NCBI RefSeq assembly: GCF_001298525.1
Contig: NZ_CP012678.1
Span: 1,860,001-1,924,000 of the forward strand
Origin: Psychrobacter urativorans
GTDB taxonomy: Bacteria; Pseudomonadota; Gammaproteobacteria; Pseudomonadales; Moraxellaceae
Reading direction: 5' to 3'
Length of the DNA stretch: 64,000 nucleotides
A model generated the notes under the pieces. That model had not been told where the DNA came from. It saw nothing but the letters and a program-made list of their open reading frames with translations, and ran no database searches. The position numbers and the translations under genes are program-made. Of the stretch, positions 39,944-49,164 are shown piece by piece (position 1 is the stretch's first letter; every line of letters begins with the position of its first letter).

Positions 39944-40936
39944 TTACTCAGCAAATATCTCAGCAACCGCTTCTTTATTAAAACGATAAATCTCACCACA
40001 GAAACCGCAATCCATTTCAAGTTTACCGCCTTGTTCTGCGCAAATCTCTAATGCTTCGCTTTCACCAATCTGCTCAATGGCTTGCTCACATTTTTCTTTT
40101 GAACACGTACAGCCAAAGGTTAACGCCACCGGTTCAGGCAATACCACGTCTTCTTCATTGTACAGACGATATAACAATTCAGTGGTTGGTAATGTGGTCA
40201 ACTCTTCAGGCTTAATCGTACGCGTCAATACCGACAGGCGCGGCCACAAATCATTATCGACGTGCTCTTGCTCTTCATCATCACGACGCGGCAATAACTG
40301 CACCAAGATACCGCCGGCTTGCAAGCCGTCCGATGCCAAGTTAATTAGCGTTGGAATTTGCGCTGATTGCTTTTGATAATGTGCTAAGCAGTCCGCTAGA
40401 TTATCATGACTGCGCTCGACAATACCTTGATACGGCTCGCCACCTTCAGGCTGAATATTAATAAATAATACCCCTTGCCCAAATGTGCCTAGCTCAGCAA
40501 ACGCGTCATTGGCACTGGTCATATTCTCCCACGCTTGCACTTGCTCGTCAGTTTCTGCTTTCCAGCTGGCAAGGGCGCGGATAACACCGGCTTGGTCACA
40601 TTCTGCCATTGCCCAATTAAGCAAGCTATCTTTATCCGACGATTGCAATTGAATGGAGAGATGACCATCAATTTTAACCGTACCAATCAGCAAGCTTGCC
40701 GCGGTGAGCATTTCACCCAATAAGCGTTTGATGGCTTCAGGATAAGGCTTTTGGGCAATAGTAGAAGCATAACTGCGGGAGAGGCGCACCACATCACCAC
40801 GCACGGGTGATTCTTGAATAAAAAACCGTTGACGCACATCGTTATCGATAGCGTTGCTTTGAGGTTGATTGCTTTGAGGCTGATTATCATTAGGCTGATT
40901 GTTTTCAGGGTTCGATGCTTGAGTATCTTGGGTCAT
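39944..40936 (-). CDS. hslO: Redox-activated chaperone Hsp33
   Basis: Cytoplasmic holdase switched on by oxidation. 330 residues; the first 35 are an unusual Asn/Gln/Pro-rich extension (NNQPNDNQPQSNQPQS) before the family start RFFIQESPVRGDVVRL. The zinc centre has four Cys as CTCSKEKC and MDCGFCGEIYRF near the C-terminus. Its neighbour on the same strand, the AT-rich membrane gene, is separated by a terminator. Confidence 0.95.
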   Translation of the reverse strand: MTQDTQASNPENNQPNDNQPQSNQPQSNAIDNDVRQRFFIQESPVRGDVVRLSRSYASTIAQKPYPEAIKRLLGEMLTAASLLIGTVKIDGHLSIQLQSSDKDSLLNWAMAECDQAGVIRALASWKAETDEQVQAWENMTSANDAFAELGTFGQGVLFINIQPEGGEPYQGIVERSHDNLADCLAHYQKQSAQIPTLINLASDGLQAGGILVQLLPRRDDEEQEHVDNDLWPRLSVLTRTIKPEELTTLPTTELLYRLYNEEDVVLPEPVALTFGCTCSKEKCEQAIEQIGESEALEICAEQGGKLEMDCGFCGEIYRFNKEAVAEIFAE

Positions 40937-41284
40937 AAGTCGTTTTTTATGGTTGAGAAGTTGTTAACTTTATGGGGATTATTCATTATTTATCAATATT
41001 TATCACTAATGATACGCCATCGCGTTGTCAGTAGCGTTGTCAGTAGCGTTCGATAAGTTAATAATATTAAGGCATACATAATTGTTTAAGTTGGGTTACA
41101 TTTTAAAAAACTTTACTAACGTCGGGAAAATTGTTGTACAGTAACATTAAGTTGCATGACTATAGTTTGTAGTAACATCAGAGACGTATTGCGTTTATAG
41201 TGATGACAACAATGATGTAATGACGACGATAATAGTGAAAATCCCATTCCAAATTTGTAATGATGTGATAAAAGGATATATCTC
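40937..41284 (+). other. Region between divergent hslO and the glutamate importer
   Basis: About 350 bases holding both promoters and a 12-base tandem repeat GCGTTGTCAGTA (41022-41050, about 2.4 copies). No gene recognised. Confidence 0.45.
41022..41050 (+). repeat. 12-base tandem repeat
   Basis: GCGTTGTCAGTA twice (41022-41033, 41034-41045) and then GCGTT. It lies between the hslO and gltI starts. Confidence 0.9.
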
Positions 41285-42265
41285 ATGGCTTACTCACTCT
41301 CAAAACCTTTAACATTCGCCGCATTTATGGCATTAGGTCTGGTTGGCTGTAATAACGGCAGCCAAACTGCCAATGAAAAAGTGCCAGCAGATGGCGCAAG
41401 TACCGAAGCTGCCACAAATGTGAATGGCACGCTACAAAAAATCAAAGACTCAGGTACGATTGTGGTCGGTTATCGTGACTCTTCGATTCCATTTTCTTAT
41501 ATTGCCGATGATCCGAATCAGCCGATGGGTTACGCGCATGATCTAGAGATGAAAGTGGTGGATGCGGTAAAAGAAAAGCTGAATATGCCTGATCTTAAAG
41601 TGCGTTACAACCTCATCACCTCACAAACGCGTATTCCGTTGGTACAAAACGGCACGGTAGACTTTGAGTGTGGTTCAACGACCAATAACGAAGAGCGCCA
41701 AAAACAAGTCGCTTTTTCCAATGGTTTCTTTGAGATTGGCACACGTTTGCTCACCAAAGCAAACTCGGGTATCAAAGACTTTGCAGACCTCAAAGGCAAA
41801 ACTTTGGTCACGACTGCCGGCACGACTTCAGAGCGTTTTATCCGTCAGTATAATGATGAGAAAAAGCTGGGTATGAACATTATCTCAGCAAAAGACCATG
41901 GTGAAGCCTTCTTGATGCTTGAAAGTGGGCGTGCTGATGCTTTCATGATGGATGACGTATTGCTCGCAGGCGAAAAAGCCAAAGCGAAAAATCCTGATGA
42001 CTGGGTTATTGTCGGTACGCCACAATCGTTTGAGATTTATGGCTGTATGATGCGTAAAGACGATCGTGAATTTAAAGCCGTGGTTGATGAAGCCTTAGCC
42101 AATGTCTACAAATCAGGCGAGATTAACAGCATTTATGACAAGTGGTTCTTAAATCCGATTCCACCTAAAAATGTTAACTTAAAATTTGAGATGTCAGACA
42201 ACTTAAAAGCGCTTATTGCCAATCCTCATGACGGCGCTCAGCCTAAAGTAGCGACTGCCCAGTAA
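41285..42265 (+). CDS. gltI: Glutamate/aspartate ABC transporter binding lipoprotein
   Basis: Periplasmic binding protein of 326 residues, lipobox LGLVGC (Cys22). The family start is LQKIKDSGTIVVGYRDSSIPFSY. Other features: LITSQTRIPLVQNGTVDFECGSTTNNEERQ (spread over about 120-150), TTAGTTSERF and the DHGEAFLMLESGRADAFM hinge. The FECGSTTNN block is typical of the Glu/Asp (GltI/AatJ) group. First gene of a complete four-gene importer. Confidence 0.93.
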   Translation: MAYSLSKPLTFAAFMALGLVGCNNGSQTANEKVPADGASTEAATNVNGTLQKIKDSGTIVVGYRDSSIPFSYIADDPNQPMGYAHDLEMKVVDAVKEKLNMPDLKVRYNLITSQTRIPLVQNGTVDFECGSTTNNEERQKQVAFSNGFFEIGTRLLTKANSGIKDFADLKGKTLVTTAGTTSERFIRQYNDEKKLGMNIISAKDHGEAFLMLESGRADAFMMDDVLLAGEKAKAKNPDDWVIVGTPQSFEIYGCMMRKDDREFKAVVDEALANVYKSGEINSIYDKWFLNPIPPKNVNLKFEMSDNLKALIANPHDGAQPKVATAQ

Positions 42266-42365
42266 TGAATTTTTGTCCCTGAATATGGTTCGCTCATGCG
42301 TCTAGGTGATGGTTTAAATTTTGCCTAGCGTATGAGCCTATTAATCGCTACTCGGAGAGACAATA

Positions 42366-43112
42366 ATGAATTATAGCTGGAACTGGGGTGTGCTCTTTGA
42401 GCAGACTGGCATCGGTAATGAGCTGTATATCCACTGGATGATTACTGGTCTTGGCTGGCTGTTATTGATTGGTAGTATCGCGTGGGCAATCGCGATGGTG
42501 ATTGGTACTATCTTCGGTATCATGCGCACGTTACCCAATAAAACTGCCCGTAGTATCGGCACAGCCTATGTGACGTTTTTCCGTAATATTCCTTTGCTTG
42601 TGCAGTTATTCTTTTGGTTTTATATAGCACCCGGTTGGCTGACACCAGCCTTACAAGAGTGGTGGTATAAGGACTTATCACCAAATACGTCCGCCATGCT
42701 CTCAGCGAGTATTGGTTTAGGGCTATTTACAGCAGCGCGTATTGTTGAGCAGGTGCGTACCGGTATTGATTCCTTGCCAAAAGGTCAAATCAATGCGGCT
42801 TATGCGCTCGGTCTGACCGTTCCGCAAGCTTATAAAGAAGTGCTGTTACCACAAGCGTTTCGCGTCATTTTGCCACCACTTAGCTCGGAGCTGACCAACT
42901 GTTTTAAAAATGCGTCGGTCGCCTCACTTGTTGGCGTCATGGAGCTGATTAGCCAAACCAAAACCATCAGTGAATATACTCAAAATAGCCTTGAGATTTA
43001 TACCTATGCGACGATTATTTATTTGGTATTTAACCTGTCATTGATTGCCATTATGGGCTTCATTGAGCGCAAACTGCGTGTACCTGGGCTTATCGCGGGA
43101 GGTCAAAAATGA
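42366..43112 (+). CDS. gltJ: Glutamate/aspartate ABC transporter permease
   Basis: Inner-membrane permease of 248 residues starting MNYSWNWGVLFEQTGIGN, the typical GltJ/AatQ N-terminus. It has the FFRNIPLLVQLFFWFY segment and EAA loop (GQINAAYALGLTVPQAYKEVLLPQ). A CGGAGAG ribosome site precedes the ATG. Its stop overlaps the start of the next gene by four bases (ATGA). Confidence 0.93.
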   Translation: MNYSWNWGVLFEQTGIGNELYIHWMITGLGWLLLIGSIAWAIAMVIGTIFGIMRTLPNKTARSIGTAYVTFFRNIPLLVQLFFWFYIAPGWLTPALQEWWYKDLSPNTSAMLSASIGLGLFTAARIVEQVRTGIDSLPKGQINAAYALGLTVPQAYKEVLLPQAFRVILPPLSSELTNCFKNASVASLVGVMELISQTKTISEYTQNSLEIYTYATIIYLVFNLSLIAIMGFIERKLRVPGLIAGGQK

Positions 43113-43780
43113 GTATGATGACTGAACTTGCCACCGCCTATCCCGGTTTGATGGGTGGAATGCTCACCACTTTAAAAGTACTTTTTTTAGCGATTATTGG
43201 TGGTATTGGTTTAGGCACGGTGTTAGCGTTAATGCGTCTATCTGGCATTAAGGCACTTGAGATTCCTGCCAAGTTATACGTCAATTATTTTCGCTCAGTA
43301 CCGCTGTTATTGGTATTACTGTGGTTTTACTTTGCTGTACCGATGATTTATTTTTGGATAGCGGGTAAGTATCTACAACTCGATACTGCGTTTACCTCGT
43401 GTGTCGTGGCGTTTATGATGTTTGAGGCGGCGTACTTCTCGGAAGTGGTACGTGCCGGTATTCAGTCCATTGGTAGTGGTCAGGTCAATGCGGCAAAAGC
43501 CATGGGTATGACTTATAGCCAAACGATGCGTTTGATTATTTTGCCGCAAGCTTTTCGTAAAATGCTACCGTTGATTTTGCAACAATGTATTATTTTATTC
43601 CAAGACACTACCCTAGTATTTGCTATTGGCGTCACTGACTTTTTCCGTGCCGCTTACGTTCGCGGTGAGTTGATGGGCTTATTAACGCCTTATATTTTAG
43701 GCGCTGGTGCGGTTTATTTTATCATCAGTGTCAGCGCGTCTATTGGCGTACAGCAGATACAAAAGCGTTTAAGATTTTGA
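43109..43780 (+). CDS. gltK: Glutamate/aspartate ABC transporter permease
   Basis: Second permease, 223 residues, starting within the end of gltJ, so translation is coupled. The EAA loop is GQVNAAKAMGMTYSQTMRLI. It has about five helices (GMLTTLKVLFLAIIGGIGLG first). It partners gltJ to form the pathway. Confidence 0.93.
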   Translation: MSMMTELATAYPGLMGGMLTTLKVLFLAIIGGIGLGTVLALMRLSGIKALEIPAKLYVNYFRSVPLLLVLLWFYFAVPMIYFWIAGKYLQLDTAFTSCVVAFMMFEAAYFSEVVRAGIQSIGSGQVNAAKAMGMTYSQTMRLIILPQAFRKMLPLILQQCIILFQDTTLVFAIGVTDFFRAAYVRGELMGLLTPYILGAGAVYFIISVSASIGVQQIQKRLRF

Positions 43781-43935
43781 TGACTGCTTCTATTTGATGG
43801 CTATTTCTGATAGAAGTTCTGATAGAAATGTTGAAGATAAAGCTTTTGATATGAATGTTTATTGATATATTTTGAGATAAATAGTGCTATTGGTTAATGA
43901 TCGTTATCCAAGAAAGCGACGGCTAGGAGCCAGTA

Positions 43936-44739
43936 ATGAGTAAACCTGATACGTATATGAATGACTTTGGCGGGCTGGTTACGGATAACGGTCATGCCAG
44001 TGATGAGATTGTCATCAAGATGACCGACGTTAGTAAATGGTATGGCGACTTTCAAGTGCTGACCGACTGTACCGCGCATGTGCATAAAGGTGATGTGGTG
44101 GTGGTTTGCGGTCCATCGGGCAGTGGTAAATCCACCTTAATCAAAACGGTTAATGGGCTTGAGCCGTTTCAAAAAGGTGAGATATTAGTTAACGGTATTT
44201 CCGTCGGTGCGCCCAAAACCAATTTGCCAAAGCTGCGTAGTCAAGTGGGCATGGTGTTTCAACATTTTGAGTTGTTTCCGCATCTCACGATTATGGATAA
44301 CTTGACTGTCGCACAGATTAAAGTATTGGGTCGTAAAGAAGATGACGCCAAGAAAAAGGCAATGGCGTATCTTGATCGAGTAGGATTGACCGTACAGGCG
44401 AAAAAGTATCCGGCAGAGTTATCAGGAGGTCAGCAACAACGGGTGGCGATTGCGAGGGCATTAGCAATGGATCCGATAGCGATGTTGTTTGATGAACCGA
44501 CGTCCGCGCTTGATCCTGAGATGATTCAAGAAGTGCTCGATGTCATGATAGAGCTGACTCGTGATGGTATGACCATGATGTGTGTGACGCACGAGATGGG
44601 CTTTGCGCAACAAGTTGCCAATCGGGTTATTTTTATGGATGAAGGGCATATTGTTGAAAACTGTAGCAAGGATGAATTCTTTGAAGGCGCTCGCAGTGAA
44701 CGCGCCCAGAAGTTTTTGTCTAAAATTTTGAATCATTAA
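43936..44739 (+). CDS. gltL: Glutamate/aspartate ABC transporter ATP-binding protein
   Basis: 267-residue ATPase: Walker A GPSGSGKS (59-66), MVFQHFELFPH, signature [17 protein letters not shown], Walker [15 protein letters not shown] and switch His in CVTHEMGFA. It completes the importer, 155 bases after gltK, and is followed by a terminator. The N-terminal 25 residues are an extension not usual for GltL. Confidence 0.93.
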   Translation: MSKPDTYMNDFGGLVTDNGHASDEIVIKMTDVSKWYGDFQVLTDCTAHVHKGDVVVVCGPSGSGKSTLIKTVNGLEPFQKGEILVNGISVGAPKTNLPKLRSQVGMVFQHFELFPHLTIMDNLTVAQIKVLGRKEDDAKKKAMAYLDRVGLTVQAKKYPAELSGGQQQRVAIARALAMDPIAMLFDEPTSALDPEMIQEVLDVMIELTRDGMTMMCVTHEMGFAQQVANRVIFMDEGHIVENCSKDEFFEGARSERAQKFLSKILNH

Positions 44740-44763
44740 CATGCCAGTTCATTAGATTGTATG

Positions 44764-44789
44764 AAAGGCGCCTATTGGGCGCTTTTTTT
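44764..44789 (+). terminator. Terminator of the glutamate importer operon
   Basis: GCGCC/GGCGC stem with loop TATTG, flanked by A and a run of seven T. Confidence 0.85.
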
Positions 44790-44959
44790 ATGACTAGGGA
44801 TATTTGCCTTTAGCTTACTTCAGCTTATTTCGTTGACGCGCTGTGAAGATGAGTCACTTTCTATTTACTGGTATACTCTTGGTCATTATGATGATTTATC
44901 CTTTAAAAATATAACTGATAATAAAGAATTCATTTTACATTCATCACTTTGGAGCTTTT

Positions 44960-46168
44960 ATGAGCGCAGAAAATTCTAATACGCAGTCAGGTGTGGTTAT
45001 CATTGGTGCAGGCTTGGCGGGCTGGCATGTCATTGATGCGATTCGAGCGAAAGATAAAGATATCCCGATAACGTTGGTGACCGCCGATAGTGGCGATCGT
45101 TATCATAAGCCGATGCTGACGATGGCAATCAGTCAAAATAAACGTGCCGCAGACTTAGTACGGGCGACGGGTGCGGATGCCGCCACAGCAGCAGGGGTCA
45201 CTTTACTGGCGAATACCCATGTCACCGATATTGACGCTACTAAAAAACAATTACAGCTTATCTCTGCGCTGCGTTCAGATCCCGCCAATACGCATTACGC
45301 CACTATTGGCTATGAGAAGTTGGTATTGGCAATGGGTGCGCATCCTATTTTCCCCAAAAGCTTACCGCAAGACTTGGTTTGGCATGTCAACCATATTGAG
45401 CGTTTTAGCGAATTGCAGGAACAATTGGCAACTGGTGCGCAGCGTGTGGCGATTATCGGTGCCGGTATGGTTGGTACGGAAATCGCTGAAGATTTGCTCA
45501 AAGCCGGACATGAGGTGACGCTGATTGATTTAAATAATGCGCCATTGTCACAAATGCTGCCAGCGCAAGCCACGGCACGGATTGCCAAAGCTATTGAGTC
45601 ACAAGGCATTACCTTTTTAGGTGGTTGTCTGGTTTCAGACGTTACTCGTAATGACGATGGTAGCTTGCAGGTCAGTTATGCGCCATTGGAATCAGCGAAT
45701 TATGATGAGGCGCAAACGACTCAAACCATTACCGTTGACCACGTGGTTGCCAGTACTGGGCTGACGGTTGATGGTAAATTACCGGCTGCTGCTGGCATTG
45801 AGTTCGATACTCGCACGGGCATTGTGGTCGATGCGCCGACGTTACGCACTACTACGGCAAATATTTATGCCATTGGCGATTGTATGTCTATCAATGGGGT
45901 GGCGTGTCGTTATGTTGCCCCACTGCGTGCGCAGGCAACGACGATAGCTGATGATATCTTAGGTGTTGAGCATAGCGGTTATGATCATAAGCCGCCGATG
46001 ATTCGCCTAAAAAACAAAGCAATTTCAGTCATGGTAACCGGCGTACCGCGTGCCGAGGGTAATTGGCAAATAAAAGCAGATAGTGCTGATGAGCTAATCA
46101 TGGAGTTGCTGGATAATGATGACGCGGTGAGCGCGGTGGTAACGATTAAAGCACCTGCAACGCCTTAA
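44960..46168 (+). CDS. FAD-dependent oxidoreductase, rubredoxin-NAD(+) reductase-like
   Basis: 402 residues with the two dinucleotide-binding sites VIIGAGLAG (about 13-21, FAD) and VAIIGAGMVGTE (about 163-174, NADH). The middle block RYHKPMLTMAIS follows the pattern of the Pseudomonas/Acinetobacter alkane-oxidation rubredoxin reductase, and the closing YAIGDCMSING is the FAD site. It probably passes electrons from NADH to rubredoxin. No rubredoxin or alkane hydroxylase gene lies next to it, so its acceptor is not proven. It is monocistronic, with a terminator after it. Confidence 0.83.
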   Translation: MSAENSNTQSGVVIIGAGLAGWHVIDAIRAKDKDIPITLVTADSGDRYHKPMLTMAISQNKRAADLVRATGADAATAAGVTLLANTHVTDIDATKKQLQLISALRSDPANTHYATIGYEKLVLAMGAHPIFPKSLPQDLVWHVNHIERFSELQEQLATGAQRVAIIGAGMVGTEIAEDLLKAGHEVTLIDLNNAPLSQMLPAQATARIAKAIESQGITFLGGCLVSDVTRNDDGSLQVSYAPLESANYDEAQTTQTITVDHVVASTGLTVDGKLPAAAGIEFDTRTGIVVDAPTLRTTTANIYAIGDCMSINGVACRYVAPLRAQATTIADDILGVEHSGYDHKPPMIRLKNKAISVMVTGVPRAEGNWQIKADSADELIMELLDNDDAVSAVVTIKAPATP

Positions 46169-46217
46169 CCTTACTTTAAGCGCCGCGATTAATCGCTATA
46201 ATTTAGCCATTATTAAT

Positions 46218-46256
46218 AAAAAAAGCAGTAAGTCTAAGACCTACTGCTTTTTTTTA
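46218..46256. terminator. Bidirectional terminator between the reductase and coaX
   Basis: AAAAGCAGTAAGT/ACCTACTGCTTTT stem with one mismatch and long A and T flanks. It serves the convergent genes on both sides. Confidence 0.87.
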
Positions 46257-46306
46257 CGTTATTTTTATGGAATATACTATTTAAGAAATACCTGTTTAAG
46301 AAACCG

Positions 46307-47032
46307 CTACTTTTTACTATGGTCAAAATAACGTGCAAGACCATTTAACAATAAATCATCTCGGATACGTACCGAACGATTAACATGTTGGGCAATCATT
46401 TGTGCATCGCCGCCGGTCATAATCAGCTCAAAGTTTGGATGACGGTTGCTGATTTCATTCACCGCACCGACGATAGATAACAGAATGCCGCGATGTACCG
46501 CGTCTTGTGTGGTCGTGCCTTGAGTGATGCTATCAAACGTGCCGTTCGAAATGGTAATTTGCTTCGTGCCTGAAAATAAGGATTCGCGTTGCAAGTAAAT
46601 ATTAGGAAAAATATAGCCGCCTAAATGCGTTGCATGGTCAATCAAATCAATGGTCACAGCCGTACCACAGCCAATCACGCATTGGCGCTTTGTTTTATCT
46701 ACCGCACCCAGCATTTGTAGCCAACGGTCACAACCCAATTGGTTGGCGTCGTAGGCACTGCGCATCAAGGGATACTCAGCATCAACATGCACAAATTCAA
46801 AGGGAATATTCAATCGACTTAACGTTTTTGACACTTTAGCATTTAACTCGTCGCCGAGCACCGACGAGATACCAATAAAATCGGGCGCGTAACGCTCAAA
46901 ACGATCGGTCAGACCCATTAGCAGTTCCGCAGGCGCTTGCAAATGCTGGGTCGCATCATGAGAAATAATCTGACCAATATCATCGGTAAGCCAGTATTTA
47001 AGACGGGTGTTGCCAAGATCAAGCCAGAGCAT
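46307..47032 (-). CDS. coaX: Type III pantothenate kinase
   Basis: First step of coenzyme A synthesis, phosphorylating pantothenate; about 241 residues. MLWLDLGNTRLKYWL is the family start (ASKHA fold phosphate-1 loop), with GCDRWLQMLGA and GCGTAVTIDLI (phosphate-2) and the MTGGDAQ motif (adenosine loop). I set the start at 47032 because AAGGA sits six bases before that ATG. It follows birA by 35 bases on the same strand; birA-coaX pairs are common in gamma-proteobacteria. Confidence 0.92.
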   Translation of the reverse strand: MLWLDLGNTRLKYWLTDDIGQIISHDATQHLQAPAELLMGLTDRFERYAPDFIGISSVLGDELNAKVSKTLSRLNIPFEFVHVDAEYPLMRSAYDANQLGCDRWLQMLGAVDKTKRQCVIGCGTAVTIDLIDHATHLGGYIFPNIYLQRESLFSGTKQITISNGTFDSITQGTTTQDAVHRGILLSIVGAVNEISNRHPNFELIMTGGDAQMIAQHVNRSVRIRDDLLLNGLARYFDHSKK

Positions 47033-47067
47033 AAGTATCCTTATCACAGTGCCCAATGTTATGCCGT

Positions 47068-48039
47068 TTAAGCATGACCAATAACGTCAATACGACCAGT
47101 AAAAAGCGCGGCAAGCTTACCGTTATCTTGACGTAATTGCAAACATCCCTGTGTATCAATCCCGCAGGCGTGACCATTAATTATTTGCGGTTCGCCATTA
47201 TGGTTTTGCGTCACCCGTAATCGTAATCCGGCAAGGGCATCCATCGCATCAAACTGTTGCAAAAAATTATCCATATAATCAGTCTGCGCCAATTTTTTCT
47301 CAGTAGCTATGTGCTCAAAGCACGTCATAGCAGCCATCAATGCCTGACTAATTTGCTGATAAATGGCTTCTAAACTTGGCAATTCGATTAAAGGGCTATT
47401 ACTCGCTTGCACGGGAATGGTTTGAGCAGTCATTTCGACAATATCTTGTAAGCTTAACGCTTGATAGCTCATGCCCTCGCAGGTTTTGGTAGTCAATACG
47501 GGCGTTGCTTTGACATTCAGACCCACGCCCATCACCACACCAACAAGCTTACTAGCACGCCAAACCGGTTCAATTAAAATACCGGCAAGTTTACTGAAAT
47601 AAATAAGGTTTTCATCAGTCTCCTGAGTGTTTTTGTCAGTTTCTTGAGTATTATAAAAGCCCAAATCATTCGCCCATTTTACCCCGATAGGCGTTAATCC
47701 TTGCGCTTGTAGTTGCTTGTTGAGCATTTGAATAACCGGCATTTTTGCCAATTCAACACCGATAATCAGCGATAATAAGCCGCTCACAGGCATTTGCACC
47801 GGATGATATAACGATAAATAAACATTACCACGTGGCGACTGCCATGAGCGTTCACGTTGCCCGCGTCCTGCCGTCTGGGTTTCAGCGGTTAATAAATGTA
47901 CTTTATCTGCGCACAGCGTACTGTCGCGTATGGCGTCAATCAGCTCACTATTAGTCGATGGGCTGCTGACGACGTGGCGATGGTTAAGGACTGATAGTTG
48001 AGTTGATAGTTGGGCTGAGAGAGGAACGGATAGTGTCAT
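47068..48039 (-). CDS. birA: Biotin-protein ligase, class I (no DNA-binding domain)
   Basis: Activates biotin as biotinyl-AMP and transfers it to the biotin carboxyl carrier protein. The start at 48039 (MTLSVPLSAQ) gives 323 residues. The catalytic domain holds VKWANDLGFY and LAGILIE, the conserved KWPNDI-like and AGIL motifs. The biotin loop reads AGRGQRERSW where E. coli has GRGRRGRKW: Gln replaces Arg118 and Glu replaces Gly120. There is no helix-turn-helix in front, so it should not act as the biotin repressor. A short internal repeat NTQETDKNTQETDEN sits in a loop. The reading frame runs upstream to 48231 but without recognisable content. Confidence 0.85.
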   Translation of the reverse strand: MTLSVPLSAQLSTQLSVLNHRHVVSSPSTNSELIDAIRDSTLCADKVHLLTAETQTAGRGQRERSWQSPRGNVYLSLYHPVQMPVSGLLSLIIGVELAKMPVIQMLNKQLQAQGLTPIGVKWANDLGFYNTQETDKNTQETDENLIYFSKLAGILIEPVWRASKLVGVVMGVGLNVKATPVLTTKTCEGMSYQALSLQDIVEMTAQTIPVQASNSPLIELPSLEAIYQQISQALMAAMTCFEHIATEKKLAQTDYMDNFLQQFDAMDALAGLRLRVTQNHNGEPQIINGHACGIDTQGCLQLRQDNGKLAALFTGRIDVIGHA

Positions 48040-48246
48040 AAGTGTCGTCGATGTGATTAATGGAGCATGGATAATCTTTGATATACTGAGGCGATTGATA
48101 AAAATAAAAGACAGAAAGTGGGCGTCACAGATGAAATACTCAATATCAGTGCCGCGCACTATTATCCTATAAGCATAAGCGCAATAACAGTTAAGTACGA
48201 CAAAATTTAAGTGTGATAAAAATACGCCCAATAAAAGGTAGGCTAG

Positions 48247-49053
48247 ATGATGTTATATGTATGGTTTGTGATTGCAGGCGCGTTTGCGGGTGTTTGCGCT
48301 GGCTTGTTTGGAGTGGGTGGCGGCTTAATTATAGTGCCTGCATTGGTTTGGATTTTTACTGCTTATCATTTTCCGCCTGACGTGGTGACTCATTTAGCGA
48401 TTGGTACATCACTCGCCACTATTATCATCACCTCTATTAGCTCGATGACCGCGCACAATAAGCGCGGCGGCGTGCGTTGGGATATTTGGCGCAATATGGC
48501 AGTTGGTCTGGTCATTGGCAGTTTGGTTGGTGCAGGCGTTGCAGAAATGATTGATGGTAAGTCGCTGCAGGCAATTATCGGCGTTGGTGCGTTATTGGTT
48601 GCCATTAATATGTTATTTATGCGTAGTAAAGAACAGTTGGGTAAACCACTACCACCAAAGGGCGTACAGATAGGTGCAGGAACGGGGATTGGCTTAGCAT
48701 CCGCTATTTTTGGGATTGGCGGTGGTAGTTTAACCGTACCATTTTTAAACTGGGCAGGATTGACGATGAAACAATCGGTCGGTACATCAGCGGCGTGTGG
48801 TTTACCGATTGCCATTGCAGGGGCGCTTGGATTTGCATGGTTTGGTAAAAACGTTGAAAATCTACCGCCTGGGACGATAGGGTTTGTGCATATTTCTGCC
48901 TTCTTATGTATTTCAGCGGTCAGCTTTGTTATGGCAAAAGTCGGTGCTAAGCTGGCGCATCAATTGCCTGCTGCCACATTAAAGCGTGCTTTCGGTATCT
49001 TATTATTATTTGTCGGTGGGCAGTTATTGTTAAATGGACTTGGGGTGTTATAA
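48247..49053 (+). CDS. TauE/SafE family sulfite/organosulfonate exporter-like permease
   Basis: 268 residues with about eight membrane helices in two repeats: GVCAGLFGVGGGLIIVPALVW in the first half and GLASAIFGIGGGSLTVPFLNW in the second. This repeated GxGGG pattern defines the TSUP family. The substrate is unknown; members move sulfite, sulfoacetate or similar anions. GGTAGG precedes the ATG pair at 48247/48250. It diverges from birA. Confidence 0.9.
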   Translation: MMLYVWFVIAGAFAGVCAGLFGVGGGLIIVPALVWIFTAYHFPPDVVTHLAIGTSLATIIITSISSMTAHNKRGGVRWDIWRNMAVGLVIGSLVGAGVAEMIDGKSLQAIIGVGALLVAINMLFMRSKEQLGKPLPPKGVQIGAGTGIGLASAIFGIGGGSLTVPFLNWAGLTMKQSVGTSAACGLPIAIAGALGFAWFGKNVENLPPGTIGFVHISAFLCISAVSFVMAKVGAKLAHQLPAATLKRAFGILLLFVGGQLLLNGLGVL

Positions 49054-49164
49054 GGTGATGTGCCTTAGAGGTGGCTCATAGTTTTAGGTATTTATAAATC
49101 CAAAAAACTCCTCAAATTTTCAGGTAAAATAGCCGCTCATTTTTTGTCCATTTGCTGACTGTTC

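Noticed and set aside
47641..47670. Internal repeat NTQETD in BirA as a frameshift or assembly error
   Set aside because: The frame is intact on both sides and the two copies differ at base level, so it is a real short duplication in a loop.
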